This document shows, piece by piece, positions 8,208 to 17,194 of a stretch of DNA of 64,000 bases; position 1 is the first letter of the stretch, and each line of letters opens with the position of its first letter. The notes beneath the pieces were generated by a model. It worked only from the letters and a program-made list of their open reading frames with translations, was not told the origin of the DNA and searched no databases. This stretch comes from Amycolatopsis umgeniensis. Lineage in GTDB: Bacteria; Actinomycetota; Actinomycetes; Mycobacteriales; Pseudonocardiaceae. The translations under genes were made by a program, and so were the position numbers. The DNA is taken from NCBI RefSeq assembly GCF_014205155.1, contig NZ_JACHMX010000001.1, positions 8,370,001-8,434,000 on the forward strand, written 5' to 3'.

Positions 8208-9182
8208 ATGGTCGTTTACCGGGAATGCGGGCATCAGGGTCCCGCCGACGTCGAGTTCTGCGGCGAATGCGGACGGTACCTGAAATGGGACGACGAGGAA
8301 CCCGCCGCGGTGCCCCAAGCGGCCGCCCAGCACCAGCTCGTGCAGCCCGCCGAGCAGCTCGCTCCGGTCCGGCAGCCGCAGCAGCAGACGGTCGAGGAGC
8401 AGATCCTCAATCCGGGCGACCTGATCTGCGGCAGATGCGGCAAGGGCAACGTGCCCACTCGCAACTTCTGCGGGCGTTGCGGCGCGTCCTTGGCCGAGTC
8501 GGAGGTCGTGAAGACCTCATGGTGGCGACGGCTGTTCGGCCGCCGCTCCCGGGAACACAAGGCGGGGGAGCGGCCGGGCAAGGACGGTGTCCGCCGTCGC
8601 GCCGGGCGTGCCGGCGCCGCACGACGCCGCGTCGGCAAGGCCGTCCGCCGGGTGATCGCGGTGATGCTGCTGCTCTCGGCGCTGATCTACGCGCTGTACC
8701 AGCCGTTCCGGGGCGCGATCAACACCGCCGCTGTCGGCCTGTGGAATCAGGCGACGGGGATCTTCGAAACGAAGCTGGACCCGGTACGCCCGAGCAAGGT
8801 GACCGCGAGCGCGCAGTTGCCCGACCATCCGGGAAACCTGGTCAGCGACAACGCCACGAACACCTTCTGGGCGGCCGCCGCCCAGAGCGAGCCCGTACTG
8901 GTGTTCACCTTCGACCGTCCGGTGGACCTGCGGAAGGCGATCGTGCATTCCGGTAACGGCGCGAACTTCCAAGCCGCGCATCGGCCGAAGACCCTGCATC
9001 TCGTGTTCTCCACCGGCAAGACCTACGACATGGTGCTGGCCGACACGCCGGACGCCCAGGAAGTCCCGATCGAGAACAGCGCGGGTGCGACCGGCATCGA
9101 GCTGCACGTGGTCGGGCTGCATCGCTCGTTGGACGGCATGGACGTCGCGATCTCCGAGATCGAGCTGTTCGAGGCCGGGTGA
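8208..9182 (+). CDS. Zinc-ribbon, single-TM protein with discoidin/NADase-type glycan-binding domain
   Basis: 324 residues. Two CxxC...CxxC zinc ribbons lie at about residues 5-25 (ECGHQGPADVEFCGECGRY) and 70-90 (CGRCGKGNVPTRNFCGRCG), separated by a Gln-rich linker. A basic stretch leads into one transmembrane helix at about 145-165 (VIAVMLLLSALIYALY). The distal domain (VTASAQLPDHPGNLVSDN ... LVFTFDRPVDLRKAIVHSGN ... ISEIELFEAG) resembles F5/8 type C (discoidin) folds. Topology is inferred: ribbons in the cytoplasm, sugar-binding-like domain outside. Position at the end of the baseplate genes suggests it anchors or positions the injection machine at the envelope. Confidence 0.75.
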   Translation: MVVYRECGHQGPADVEFCGECGRYLKWDDEEPAAVPQAAAQHQLVQPAEQLAPVRQPQQQTVEEQILNPGDLICGRCGKGNVPTRNFCGRCGASLAESEVVKTSWWRRLFGRRSREHKAGERPGKDGVRRRAGRAGAARRRVGKAVRRVIAVMLLLSALIYALYQPFRGAINTAAVGLWNQATGIFETKLDPVRPSKVTASAQLPDHPGNLVSDNATNTFWAAAAQSEPVLVFTFDRPVDLRKAIVHSGNGANFQAAHRPKTLHLVFSTGKTYDMVLADTPDAQEVPIENSAGATGIELHVVGLHRSLDGMDVAISEIELFEAG

Positions 9183-9225
9183 GGAGGACAACGTGGCACT
9201 CTTCGGCGCCCGATACGTGGGCGGG

Positions 9226-9278
9226 GTTGCGAAAGCCACTTTCGGGACGCCCGATGTCCCGAAAGTGGCTTTCGCGAC
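9226..9278. repeat. Intergenic hairpin repeat, GCGAAAGCCACTTTCG family, copy 2
   Basis: Inverted arms read GTTGCGAAAGCCACTTTCGG and, on the right, the complementary CCGAAAGTGGCTTTCGCGAC. The bases after it (GACATCGCCGCAGGCCACCCG) match the flank of copy 4 at 40653, so the repeated unit is longer than the hairpin. It fills most of the 267-bp gap before the beta-propeller gene. Confidence 0.93.
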
Positions 9279-9449
9279 ATCGCCGCAGGCCACCCGAAAA
9301 CCGATCGTCAGTACCTTGTGGACAGTCCCAGGCGGTCGGAACCCCGCGGTCCATCCCCTCGCGAAGCCGGCGAGCGCTGAAAGGGTTCGATCACGCCGTG
9401 TTCGGCTCACCCCGGCCACCACCGGCGGCAACCACCGAGGAAGGACAGG

Positions 9450-12400
9450 ATGACCATGCGCCCGAACCGAGCGGTGACGGCGATCGCGTTCGTCGTGGTG
9501 CTGGGCGGAGCGGCTGTCACCGGGGTGTTCGCGCCGACAGCGGCGCAGCAGCCCGCGCCCCCTGCCGTGCCCTACCGCGTCGGCTACGTCAGCGCCGCGA
9601 CCACGGGCTTGTTCCAGGCCACCGGCGAGGGTGTGGTGGCGGCACTGCCCCCGGGTGCCGAGGGCGTCGATTCCGACGCGTCCGCAGGCAAAGGCGGCCT
9701 GGTGTGGGTGAGCAAACGGGCCGTGGCCGACGGTGCCGAGCGTGACGGCGAGATCTGGTACCTGCGGGACGGCACCCGGGTTCCGGCGCGTCTGACCGAC
9801 GACGCGACCGTCGACACGCATCCGGCGTTGTCGCCCGACGGTTCGTCGGTCGCGTTCGTCTCGGAACGCACGGGGAGCAAGGACCTCTTCGTGATCGGCG
9901 TCGACGGCCGCGGTCTGCGCCAGGTGACCTCCGGACCGGCCGCGGACGATTCGCCGAGCTGGTCACCCGACGGGAGCCGTCTCGTGTTCAGCAGCACCCG
10001 CGAGGATCCGGCCGGTGACATCTACCTCGTACCGTCGAACGGTGGCGCGCCGACCCGCCTGACCGGCGACCCCGGCGCGGACACCCAGCCCGCCTGGGCC
10101 CCCACCGGTTCCCGGATCGCGTTCACCACCACCAGGTTCGACCCGGCCGGGGACGTCGTGCTCATGTCCGACGCCGGTGGTGCGGTCACCCGAGCCGTAC
10201 CGGAGCCCGGTGACTCGTCCGAGCCCGCGTGGTCGCCGGATGGTGCGCGGCTGGCCTTCACCACACGTCAACCGGATCCGCTCGGTGACGTCAAACAGGT
10301 CACCCTGCCCGGCGGTCAGGTCTCGGTGATCTCCGCGCTGTCCGCGGTCGGCGAGACCGAACCGACCTTCCGCGCCGGTGGACAGCCGGTGTTCACCCAG
10401 CTCCGCGGTGGGGCCACCACCGACATCTGGAGCGCGGACGCGCGCGGCGGCGACCGCCGTGACCTCACCAACCGGCCGGACGCCGACGAAGCCGATCCCG
10501 CTTTCTCGCCGGACGGGACTTCGCTGGCCTACACGGAGTTCGGCACCGGTGAGGTCCGGAACAGCCGGATCGTCGTGGCGAACGCCGACGGCGGCGCGCC
10601 GCGGCCGCTGACCGGTGGGGACGAGGGCGGCAAGCGGGAGCGCCACCCGGCGTGGTCGCCGGACGCGACGAAGATCGCGTTCACCCGGACCGTGTCGATC
10701 GGTGAGGGTTCCGACAGTCTCGTGCGGATCGTGCGCGTCGCGGACGGCCGTCTTCTCGGTGACATCCCGATCCCGGCGCATCTGCGCGGTGACGACTCGC
10801 AGCCGGTGTGGTCGGCGGACGGAACGAAGATCACGCTCACCCGGGCCGCCACCCGGATCGGGCCGCCGGGACCGTCCAGAGTGGACCCATCGGTGGTGGA
10901 CGTCCCGGTCGGGCGCGGCGGTTCGGCGCGGATCGGCAAGACGGTGCAGACCGACCGGATCCGATCCCTGCCGGACATCGTCCTGCTGATGGACCAGACA
11001 GGCTCCATGGGCGGGGTGATCGAACAGGTCAAGACGAACCTCGGCAAGGTCATCGACAGCGTGCGAGAGCGGGAGAAGGACGCACGGTTCGCGGTCGCGG
11101 CGTTCGGAGACGTGGGCGACGACAAGAACGAACCTGTCCCGCGGTCGTTCTTCGTCCAGCAGCCGCTGACCCCGGCGGGCACCGAGGCCGAGCGGAAGCT
11201 GCTGTCCGACGCGTTCGCCCGGATCACGGCGAAGGGCGGCGGAGACACCGCCGAGGACTGGCTACTTGCCTTACAGAAGATCGCGACCGGAGCCATCACC
11301 TTCCGCCCGGACAGCAGCCGGGTCCTCGTCCTGGTCGGGGACGCGGCGAGCCATGAAGACCCACCGGACACGGGGTCGGCGGTCCGGGCGGCGGTGATCG
11401 CCGCACTGAACGCGGCGAAGATCAGCGTGGTGGCCGTGCCCGCGGTCACCGGAGGCTCGAGCGAGGAGCGCGACCACGGTCTCGACTGGCGGGGACAGGC
11501 GACCGCGATCACCAATGCGACCAACGGTGTCCTCACGCCCGGCACCGATGAAGGCCGGATCACGGAGGCGATCATCGCGGGCATCGGCGACCTCCCGGTC
11601 AGGGTCCAGCCGGTGAGCTTCTGCGACCCGGGCCTCACGATGACGTTCGACCCCGCGGGCCCGCAAAGTGTTCCGGGCGGCACGAGCGCGAGGTTCACCG
11701 AAACGGCGACCGTGTCCCCGGCGGCCGCACTGGGTTCCTTCCTGCGCTGCCGCGTGGAGTTCCGGTTGAACGGGGAAACCACCGTACGGCCGGGCTACAC
11801 CGAGAACGTCACCGTGCGCGTCAAGGATCCGGCTCTGCCGCTGATCACGCTGCACGATCAGACGGTGACCGGGACCGGCCCCACGGTGATCGCGTATCCC
11901 GTGAGCGCGGTGGACGCGAACGGGAGTCCGCTGAATCCGAGCTGTACACCGCCGCCCGGCGGCTCGTTCCCGGTCGGTGCCACCACGGTCACGTGCACGG
12001 CGACCGGGACGAACGGCACCGCCGTCGAGACCGCTGTCATGGCCGTCGCCCAGCCGGGGGAAAACCGGCGGAAGCTGCTCTGGCAGGTCGCCCTGACCCA
12101 GCCTTCGCCCGATATCGTCGTGCCGGGAAACCAGCGTGACCTTTCGTCACAGTTCGGGCCGGATTGCGGTGCCGGCGCGGAAGGGGCGGCGGACGTCTCG
12201 CCGGACGGAGCCACTCTGGCGTTCCAGAGCGGCAACGCGCTGATCTGTGCGGCTCCCGCCGACGGCGGGCCGGGCCGGATCCTGGTGCGGCGCGCGGGAT
12301 TCGTCGACGATCCGGCCTGGTCGCCGGACGGCGGGCTCATCGCCTACACGAACTCCCCGGGCGAATCCCCGCCAAGGGTCGCGGTCGTGCCGTTCACCGG

Positions 12401-13499
12401 CGGCGACGGCCGGATTCTGATCGACAGCCCCGGCGGGGCCGCGCAGCCCGCGTTCCAACGGATTCCCGACCTCGCCGTGAGCGCGACAGCGGTACCCGCC
12501 GCGATCCCGTTCGAGGGGCTCACCACGTTCGAGTTCGTCGTCACCAACCGTGGTGTCACCGCGGCACCAGGGGTGGGGCTTTTCGTCCGGCTGACAGCCG
12601 GTCTGCGGGCCGCGGCGGTTCTCCCCACCAAAGGCACTTGCACGCCCGAATCGGTGTGCGAGTTCGGCACGATGGTGCCGGGCGAGGAGGTGAGGGTGCG
12701 GTTCAGCGCGACCGGCCTGGCCGTCGGAACACAGGCGGCCACCGGCACGGTCACCTCGACGGGCCAAGACGCGGACACGCGGGACAACTCCGCGACGGCG
12801 GTCGTGACGGTCGCCGAAAAACCGGTGCCCCCGGTGACGCCCGGATCCTTGTCGGTCGGGATGTCGGTCTCGGCGGTCCCGCTGTTCGTCGGCGGTGACG
12901 ACGCGGTGCTGACGTACCTGGTGCACAACGGTTCCCAGGCCGCGATGCCGGACGTCCGGCTCGTGACCCAGCTTCCACCGCAACTCCCCGCGACTTCGGC
13001 CGCACCCGGATGTACGCCGGGCGGTGGAAGTTGCGCGCTCGGGACGCTGGGGCCCGATCAGACCGTGACGGTCCGGATCTCTTTGGCCGCGAAGTCCGCC
13101 TTCGACGCCCAGGTGTCCGGCAGGGTGAGCACGACCGGTCCGGACAACAACCCCGGTGACAACACGGCGAACGCGCGGGTGGTGGTCCGGCGGCCGGTGG
13201 TCGAGCTGGATCCGAAGATCGGCACGCTCGGCTTCGTCCCGCGGGTCAGGGGAACGGACTTTCCGCCGGGTGCGGTGGTCCGGCTGGGTTGGTCGGCGGG
13301 CATCTCCGCACCGGGACTGGCCACGGTCGGCGCGGACGGAAGGTTCGAGGCGCGCTTCTTGATCTTCCACCACGACCTGATCGGCCCGCGCACGGTGAAC
13401 GTGACCTCGGCGGGTGGCGTGAAATTCGGGACAGCACGGTCGAATCCGATCCTGGTGGTGCTCCGGACCCAGCAGCCCCCGTTCATCACCCGCGGCTGA
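9450..13499 (+). CDS. Large secreted beta-propeller / VWA / HYR / DUF11 protein
   Basis: 1349 residues from ATG 9450, with GAGGAAGGA just upstream; ATG 9456 is possible. Signal peptide at about 1-33 (VTAIAFVVVLGGAAVTGVFA). Residues about 95-480 hold eight TolB/PD40-type blades with x-P-A-W-S-P-D-G signatures. A von Willebrand A domain follows from about 508, with MIDAS motif DQTGS. Next come an HYR-like domain at about 797-870, two further PD40 blades at about 900-1000, two DUF11/CARDB-like Ig repeats at about 1005-1245 and a terminal IPT-like beta domain. No C-terminal anchor is visible. A protein of this build is expected to bind proteins or glycans outside the membrane. Its place inside the injection-system operon suggests an envelope-associated partner; this is inference. 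Confidence 0.8.
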   Translation: MTMRPNRAVTAIAFVVVLGGAAVTGVFAPTAAQQPAPPAVPYRVGYVSAATTGLFQATGEGVVAALPPGAEGVDSDASAGKGGLVWVSKRAVADGAERDGEIWYLRDGTRVPARLTDDATVDTHPALSPDGSSVAFVSERTGSKDLFVIGVDGRGLRQVTSGPAADDSPSWSPDGSRLVFSSTREDPAGDIYLVPSNGGAPTRLTGDPGADTQPAWAPTGSRIAFTTTRFDPAGDVVLMSDAGGAVTRAVPEPGDSSEPAWSPDGARLAFTTRQPDPLGDVKQVTLPGGQVSVISALSAVGETEPTFRAGGQPVFTQLRGGATTDIWSADARGGDRRDLTNRPDADEADPAFSPDGTSLAYTEFGTGEVRNSRIVVANADGGAPRPLTGGDEGGKRERHPAWSPDATKIAFTRTVSIGEGSDSLVRIVRVADGRLLGDIPIPAHLRGDDSQPVWSADGTKITLTRAATRIGPPGPSRVDPSVVDVPVGRGGSARIGKTVQTDRIRSLPDIVLLMDQTGSMGGVIEQVKTNLGKVIDSVREREKDARFAVAAFGDVGDDKNEPVPRSFFVQQPLTPAGTEAERKLLSDAFARITAKGGGDTAEDWLLALQKIATGAITFRPDSSRVLVLVGDAASHEDPPDTGSAVRAAVIAALNAAKISVVAVPAVTGGSSEERDHGLDWRGQATAITNATNGVLTPGTDEGRITEAIIAGIGDLPVRVQPVSFCDPGLTMTFDPAGPQSVPGGTSARFTETATVSPAAALGSFLRCRVEFRLNGETTVRPGYTENVTVRVKDPALPLITLHDQTVTGTGPTVIAYPVSAVDANGSPLNPSCTPPPGGSFPVGATTVTCTATGTNGTAVETAVMAVAQPGENRRKLLWQVALTQPSPDIVVPGNQRDLSSQFGPDCGAGAEGAADVSPDGATLAFQSGNALICAAPADGGPGRILVRRAGFVDDPAWSPDGGLIAYTNSPGESPPRVAVVPFTGGDGRILIDSPGGAAQPAFQRIPDLAVSATAVPAAIPFEGLTTFEFVVTNRGVTAAPGVGLFVRLTAGLRAAAVLPTKGTCTPESVCEFGTMVPGEEVRVRFSATGLAVGTQAATGTVTSTGQDADTRDNSATAVVTVAEKPVPPVTPGSLSVGMSVSAVPLFVGGDDAVLTYLVHNGSQAAMPDVRLVTQLPPQLPATSAAPGCTPGGGSCALGTLGPDQTVTVRISLAAKSAFDAQVSGRVSTTGPDNNPGDNTANARVVVRRPVVELDPKIGTLGFVPRVRGTDFPPGAVVRLGWSAGISAPGLATVGADGRFEARFLIFHHDLIGPRTVNVTSAGGVKFGTARSNPILVVLRTQQPPFITRG

Positions 13500-13593
13500 G
13501 GAGGGGGACTGCCCTTATGGGCGACGACCGGCGCACGGCCGCACACCCGTCCGCTGGTGCCGGGCGGGGCGCCGGTCGCGCAGACTTCCGGAC

Positions 13594-14913
13594 ATGGGAG
13601 CAACGGCGACACTGTCGGAGGCCGGCCTGGTCGCGGAACCGGGCGAGGAGATCACCTGCTCGGTGACCATTCGCAACGCCGGCCGGGTCGTCGACCAGTT
13701 CGCGATCGAAGTGGTCGGCGACCCCGGCGCCTGGGCCACGGTGGAACCGGCGACGGTGAACCTGTTGCCGGAGGAGACGGGCACGGTGCTCGTCCGGTTC
13801 GCGCCGCCCCGGTCGTCCGACGTCCGGGCGGGCCTGATCCCCTTCGGTGTCCGGGTCTTCTCGAGCGAAGACCCGGCCGGATCGGTGGTCGAGGAGGGCA
13901 CCCTCCGGCTCGGCGCTTTCATCGAGGTGACCGCCGAAATCGTTCCGGCCAAAGTGGAGGCCGGTTCCAAGGCCGACTTCGAAGTGGCCGTCGACAACCG
14001 CGGGAACCGGCCGGTCGCCGTCGAACTGAGCGCGCTCGACCCCGAGGACGAGCTCGACTTCCAGCTCGAGCGGAACCGCGCCGATCTCGCGCCGGGCACG
14101 GCCGCGTTCGTCCGCCTGCGGGCCCGGCCGCGGAAACGGTTCCTGCGCGGGCAGCCCGTCCGTCACCGCTTCCAGGTGTTCGTCACCGCCGACGACGCCG
14201 AACCGCTCAAGACCGAAGGCACCATGGTGCAGCGGCAGTTGCTGCCGAAATGGTTGCTGCCGGCGTTGGCCGCGCTGCTGGTGCTGTTGCTGGCCCTGGT
14301 GACGCTGTGGTTCACGGTGCTGAGGCCCGCGGTGAAATCGGCCGCTCGTGAAGCGGCTCAAGAGCAGAACCAGGAGGTGATCAAGGCGGCTCAGGACGCC
14401 GGTGGCGCCGCGGGTGAGGCGAAGAAGGACGCCGGTCAGGCCAAGCAGAACTCCGAAGACGCGATGAAGGCCGTCGGGCTGACCCCGCCCGTGGACGGTT
14501 CGCCTCCTGCCACCAGGACACCGAACGGTGTGCCCAACCAGGCGGGCAACGCCAACGGGACGCCGACCGACTTCCGCGTGGCGGCGGACGCGGCCGCCGA
14601 CTCGAACGTCAACCGGTTCGCCGAATTCCCCTACGCCATGCCGGATGCCACGAAAACCTTGGTCGTCACCGACCTGATCCTGCAGAACCCGCGTGGCGAC
14701 AACGGAACCCTGAGGCTGTTGCGGGATTCCGGCGGCGCCAAAACCGTCCTGCTGGAAGTCGGCCTCGCGAACTTCCGCGACCTCGACCACCACTGGTTGC
14801 AGGCCTGGCGGTTCGCCCCGGGTGAGAAGATCGTGCTCGCGGTCAGCTGCCAGACACCGGGAGGAGGTGCCCGCTGCACCCCGTCGGTCTCCTTCTCCGG
14901 CCGAGTCGAATAG
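13594..14913 (+). CDS. Membrane-anchored Ig-like accessory protein of the CIS operon
   Basis: 439 residues. The N-terminus has no signal peptide and starts with two Ig-like/NEW3-type domains (AEPGEEITCSVTIRNAGRVV; KVEAGSKADFEVAVDNRGNR). One strong transmembrane helix lies at about 213-238 (LLPALAALLVLLLALVTLWF). A short Ala/Gln/Lys coiled-coil-like stretch and a C-terminal beta domain follow. Without a signal peptide, the Ig domains would be cytoplasmic if the helix is a type II anchor. As the last gene of the operon it could be a membrane docking factor for the cytoplasmic injection particle. The gene converges on the next minus-strand gene with 6 bp between stops. Confidence 0.7.
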   Translation: MGATATLSEAGLVAEPGEEITCSVTIRNAGRVVDQFAIEVVGDPGAWATVEPATVNLLPEETGTVLVRFAPPRSSDVRAGLIPFGVRVFSSEDPAGSVVEEGTLRLGAFIEVTAEIVPAKVEAGSKADFEVAVDNRGNRPVAVELSALDPEDELDFQLERNRADLAPGTAAFVRLRARPRKRFLRGQPVRHRFQVFVTADDAEPLKTEGTMVQRQLLPKWLLPALAALLVLLLALVTLWFTVLRPAVKSAAREAAQEQNQEVIKAAQDAGGAAGEAKKDAGQAKQNSEDAMKAVGLTPPVDGSPPATRTPNGVPNQAGNANGTPTDFRVAADAAADSNVNRFAEFPYAMPDATKTLVVTDLILQNPRGDNGTLRLLRDSGGAKTVLLEVGLANFRDLDHHWLQAWRFAPGEKIVLAVSCQTPGGGARCTPSVSFSGRVE

Positions 14914-14919
14914 ACCCGA

Positions 14920-15543
14920 TCAGATCAACCCCTCGCGCAAGGCGAACGCGACGGCATGAGCGCGGTTGCGGAGCTGGAAACGGTTGGTGATGTCATGCAG
15001 GATCGATTTCACCGTCCGCTCGGAGTAGCTCAGCTTGTCGGCGATCTCCTTCGTCTCGAAGCCGTCGGCGACCATCCGCAGCACCTCGGTCTCGCGCCGC
15101 GACATCCCGGCCAGATCCCAGCCGTTCGGTTGCAGGACGTCCCGCTGCAACCGGGACACCCGGGACAGCAGACGGCCGAGCAAATCCGGCGGCAGCGCAC
15201 CCTCCCCGGCGGCCGCGGCCTTCACCAGCCGCACCAGGGTGTCGGGGGTGGCGTCGGCCCGGCGGATGATCGCGGAGACACCGTTGCCCACGACGTCCAG
15301 CAGCTCCGAGTCGTCCACCTCCCCGGCGACCAGTACGACCCCGGCGCAGCTGGCGCAGTGGAGGCTGCGCAGCAACTGCCGTGCCTCCTCGTTCAGCCGC
15401 TCGACGATGACCAGTACGACGGCGGGCTCGTCGGAGCCGTCGGCGAAGCGGATCTCCGGGCGTGCGCGCAGCGCGGCGGTGACACCCGCGTGCGTGATGG
15501 TGTCGGTGGCATGGAGCTGCACCGGTATCTGGTCGACGAGCAT
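14920..15543 (-). CDS. NarL/LuxR-type regulator with degenerate receiver domain
   Basis: 207 residues from ATG at 15543. The C-terminal 65 residues are a clear LuxR/GerE helix-turn-helix (MSRRETEVLRMVADGFETKE, then SYSERTVKSILHDITNRFQL). The N-terminal 130 residues look like a receiver domain, but the strand that should end in the phospho-acceptor Asp reads VVLVIVERLN and has no Asp. The double Asp near the N-terminus is also missing. It is therefore probably controlled by something other than His-Asp phosphotransfer. It lies 98 bp downstream of the response regulator gene on the same strand. Confidence 0.85.
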   Translation of the reverse strand: MLVDQIPVQLHATDTITHAGVTAALRARPEIRFADGSDEPAVVLVIVERLNEEARQLLRSLHCASCAGVVLVAGEVDDSELLDVVGNGVSAIIRRADATPDTLVRLVKAAAAGEGALPPDLLGRLLSRVSRLQRDVLQPNGWDLAGMSRRETEVLRMVADGFETKEIADKLSYSERTVKSILHDITNRFQLRNRAHAVAFALREGLI

Positions 15544-15641
15544 CGCTGAACCCCTCCCCGCGAACGGCGTTTCCTCATCCAAGGATCGTGGGGGCGGGGT
15601 TCCGCGAACAGGGATCCGGAGTCCCGATATGTCCCGCTTTG

Positions 15642-16292
15642 CTACTCCGATCGAGCGACGCCCGCCTTCCTGATCTTGGCGATGGCCTGGGCCCGGTCGG
15701 TGACCTGGAGTTTGCGGAAGATGTGGGACACGTGGTTGCGCACGGTTTTCGGGCTGAGCACCAACCGGTCGGCGATGGAGGCGTTCCCCATGCCCTGCGC
15801 GATGAGCCGCATGATCTCCCGTTCGCGCACGGTCAGCTGCGGGAAGGACTCGTCGCGCGGGGATTCCGTGCCCAGCAGGGAAAGCACCTGGTTCGCGACC
15901 GCCGGACTGAAGATCGCTTCGCCGTCGCCGATCACCCGTACCGCGCGCACGACCTGTTCGTTGCGCGCCCCCTTGAGCAGGTAGCCACGCGCACCGGCGC
16001 GCATGGCGGCGAACACGGCGGTTTCGTTCTCGAACATGGTCAGCATGAGCACGCCGGTGTGCGGGCTTGCGTCGACGATCCGGCGGGTCGCCTCGACGCC
16101 GTCGAGGTCCGGGAGGTTCAGGTCCATCAGGACGACGTCGGGCTCCAGCCTGCCCGCTTCCGTGACCGCGGTGTGGCCGTCGGCCGCCTGGCCGACGACC
16201 TCGATGCCGTGGGTGCCGTCCAGCATCGCGCAGATGGCCGCCCGGAAGGCGGGATGGTCGTCCACCACGAGGACACGCAGGGCCGGGAACAT
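15642..16292 (-). CDS. NarL/FixJ-family response regulator
   Basis: 216 residues. The receiver domain is complete: D11/D12 in VLVVDDHP, phospho-acceptor D57 in VVLMDLNLPD, Thr in LMLTMFEN and Lys in GYLLKGA. A LuxR-type helix-turn-helix follows (LTVREREIMRLIAQGMGNAS ... LSPKTVRNHVSHIFRKL). It starts 3 bp after the stop of the histidine kinase gene, so the two form a cognate two-component system. Targets are not evident; the neighbouring injection-system operon and the SARP gene are the nearest candidates. Confidence 0.93.
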   Translation of the reverse strand: MFPALRVLVVDDHPAFRAAICAMLDGTHGIEVVGQAADGHTAVTEAGRLEPDVVLMDLNLPDLDGVEATRRIVDASPHTGVLMLTMFENETAVFAAMRAGARGYLLKGARNEQVVRAVRVIGDGEAIFSPAVANQVLSLLGTESPRDESFPQLTVREREIMRLIAQGMGNASIADRLVLSPKTVRNHVSHIFRKLQVTDRAQAIAKIRKAGVARSE

Positions 16293-16295
16293 CGC

Positions 16296-16973
16296 TCACT
16301 CCTTGGTGGCGAGCGGCAACCAGGCGGCGATCCGGGTGCCGCCCGAGGGCACCGGCTCGACCACGCAGCCGCCACCGAGGTCGCCGGCGCGTTCCCGCAT
16401 CGAACGCAGTCCGGTCCCGCCGACCGGGGGGAGGGCCTCGCAGCCCGGGCCGACACCGTCGTCGACGATCTCCACGCGCAGATCGCCGTCCAGCGGCCAG
16501 AGGCACACCGTGCACTGCCGGGCACCGGAGTGGCGCACGATGTTCACGAGCGCCTCGCGGATGATCCGGTACGCGGTGACTTCCACCTCCGACGACAGCG
16601 GCGGCAGCTCACCGCGGACCTCGACCGCCACCGCCAGCGGGCCGTGCTCGGCGGGTGCCCGGTCGGCGAGCATTCCGGCATACCGGCGCACGGCCGTGAC
16701 GAGTCCCGTCTCGTCGAGCGCGGGCGGGCGCGCGTCGGTCACGATGCGGCGCAATTCGGTGATGGCGCCGTAGAGCTCCTCCTCGAGCCGGGCCAGGAGG
16801 CGCTCGGCACCGGCCCGGTCACGGACTATCAGTTCCCGGGCCGCACGCAGCCCGAGCACCGCCACGGCCAGTGTCGGCCCGACGCCGTCGTGGAGGTCGT
16901 CGAGCACTGTCCGGAGCCGGTCTTGATACCCGGCAGGATGAACGACGTCGGTGACGACGAAGGTCCGGCGCAT
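16296..16973 (-). CDS. Soluble NarL-partner sensor histidine kinase (HisKA_3 type)
   Basis: 225 residues from ATG at 16973, chosen because GGGGAG lies immediately upstream; the frame continues to an alternative start at 17045. The phospho-acceptor box is LDDLHDGVGPTLAVAV, as in actinobacterial HisKA_3 kinases. The ATPase has the N box EALVNIVRHSGA and the D/G boxes VEIVDDGVGPG and GGTGLRSMRERA. There are no transmembrane helices or sensor domain, so the signal must be cytoplasmic or come through a partner. It is co-transcribed with the response regulator. Confidence 0.88.
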   Translation of the reverse strand: MRRTFVVTDVVHPAGYQDRLRTVLDDLHDGVGPTLAVAVLGLRAARELIVRDRAGAERLLARLEEELYGAITELRRIVTDARPPALDETGLVTAVRRYAGMLADRAPAEHGPLAVAVEVRGELPPLSSEVEVTAYRIIREALVNIVRHSGARQCTVCLWPLDGDLRVEIVDDGVGPGCEALPPVGGTGLRSMRERAGDLGGGCVVEPVPSGGTRIAAWLPLATKE

Positions 16974-17194
16974 CTTCTCCCCGTCCGGCGGCATGATCTG
17001 GATCCCATGGCGTCCGGGGGAACCAGTTCTCGCAAGGTGGCCCAATCGGCTGGTCGATCGGGCGTAGCGTTCTGGTCACTCGCTGTTCTAGTCGCGGAAT
17101 CGGGTCCCGGCGTTTCCGGGCCTGTCGCGAGTTCGGGTAACGGTTTGGGGCCGATCTCTACGGCATGATCGGTGACGCCGAACGAAGGGCGGTC

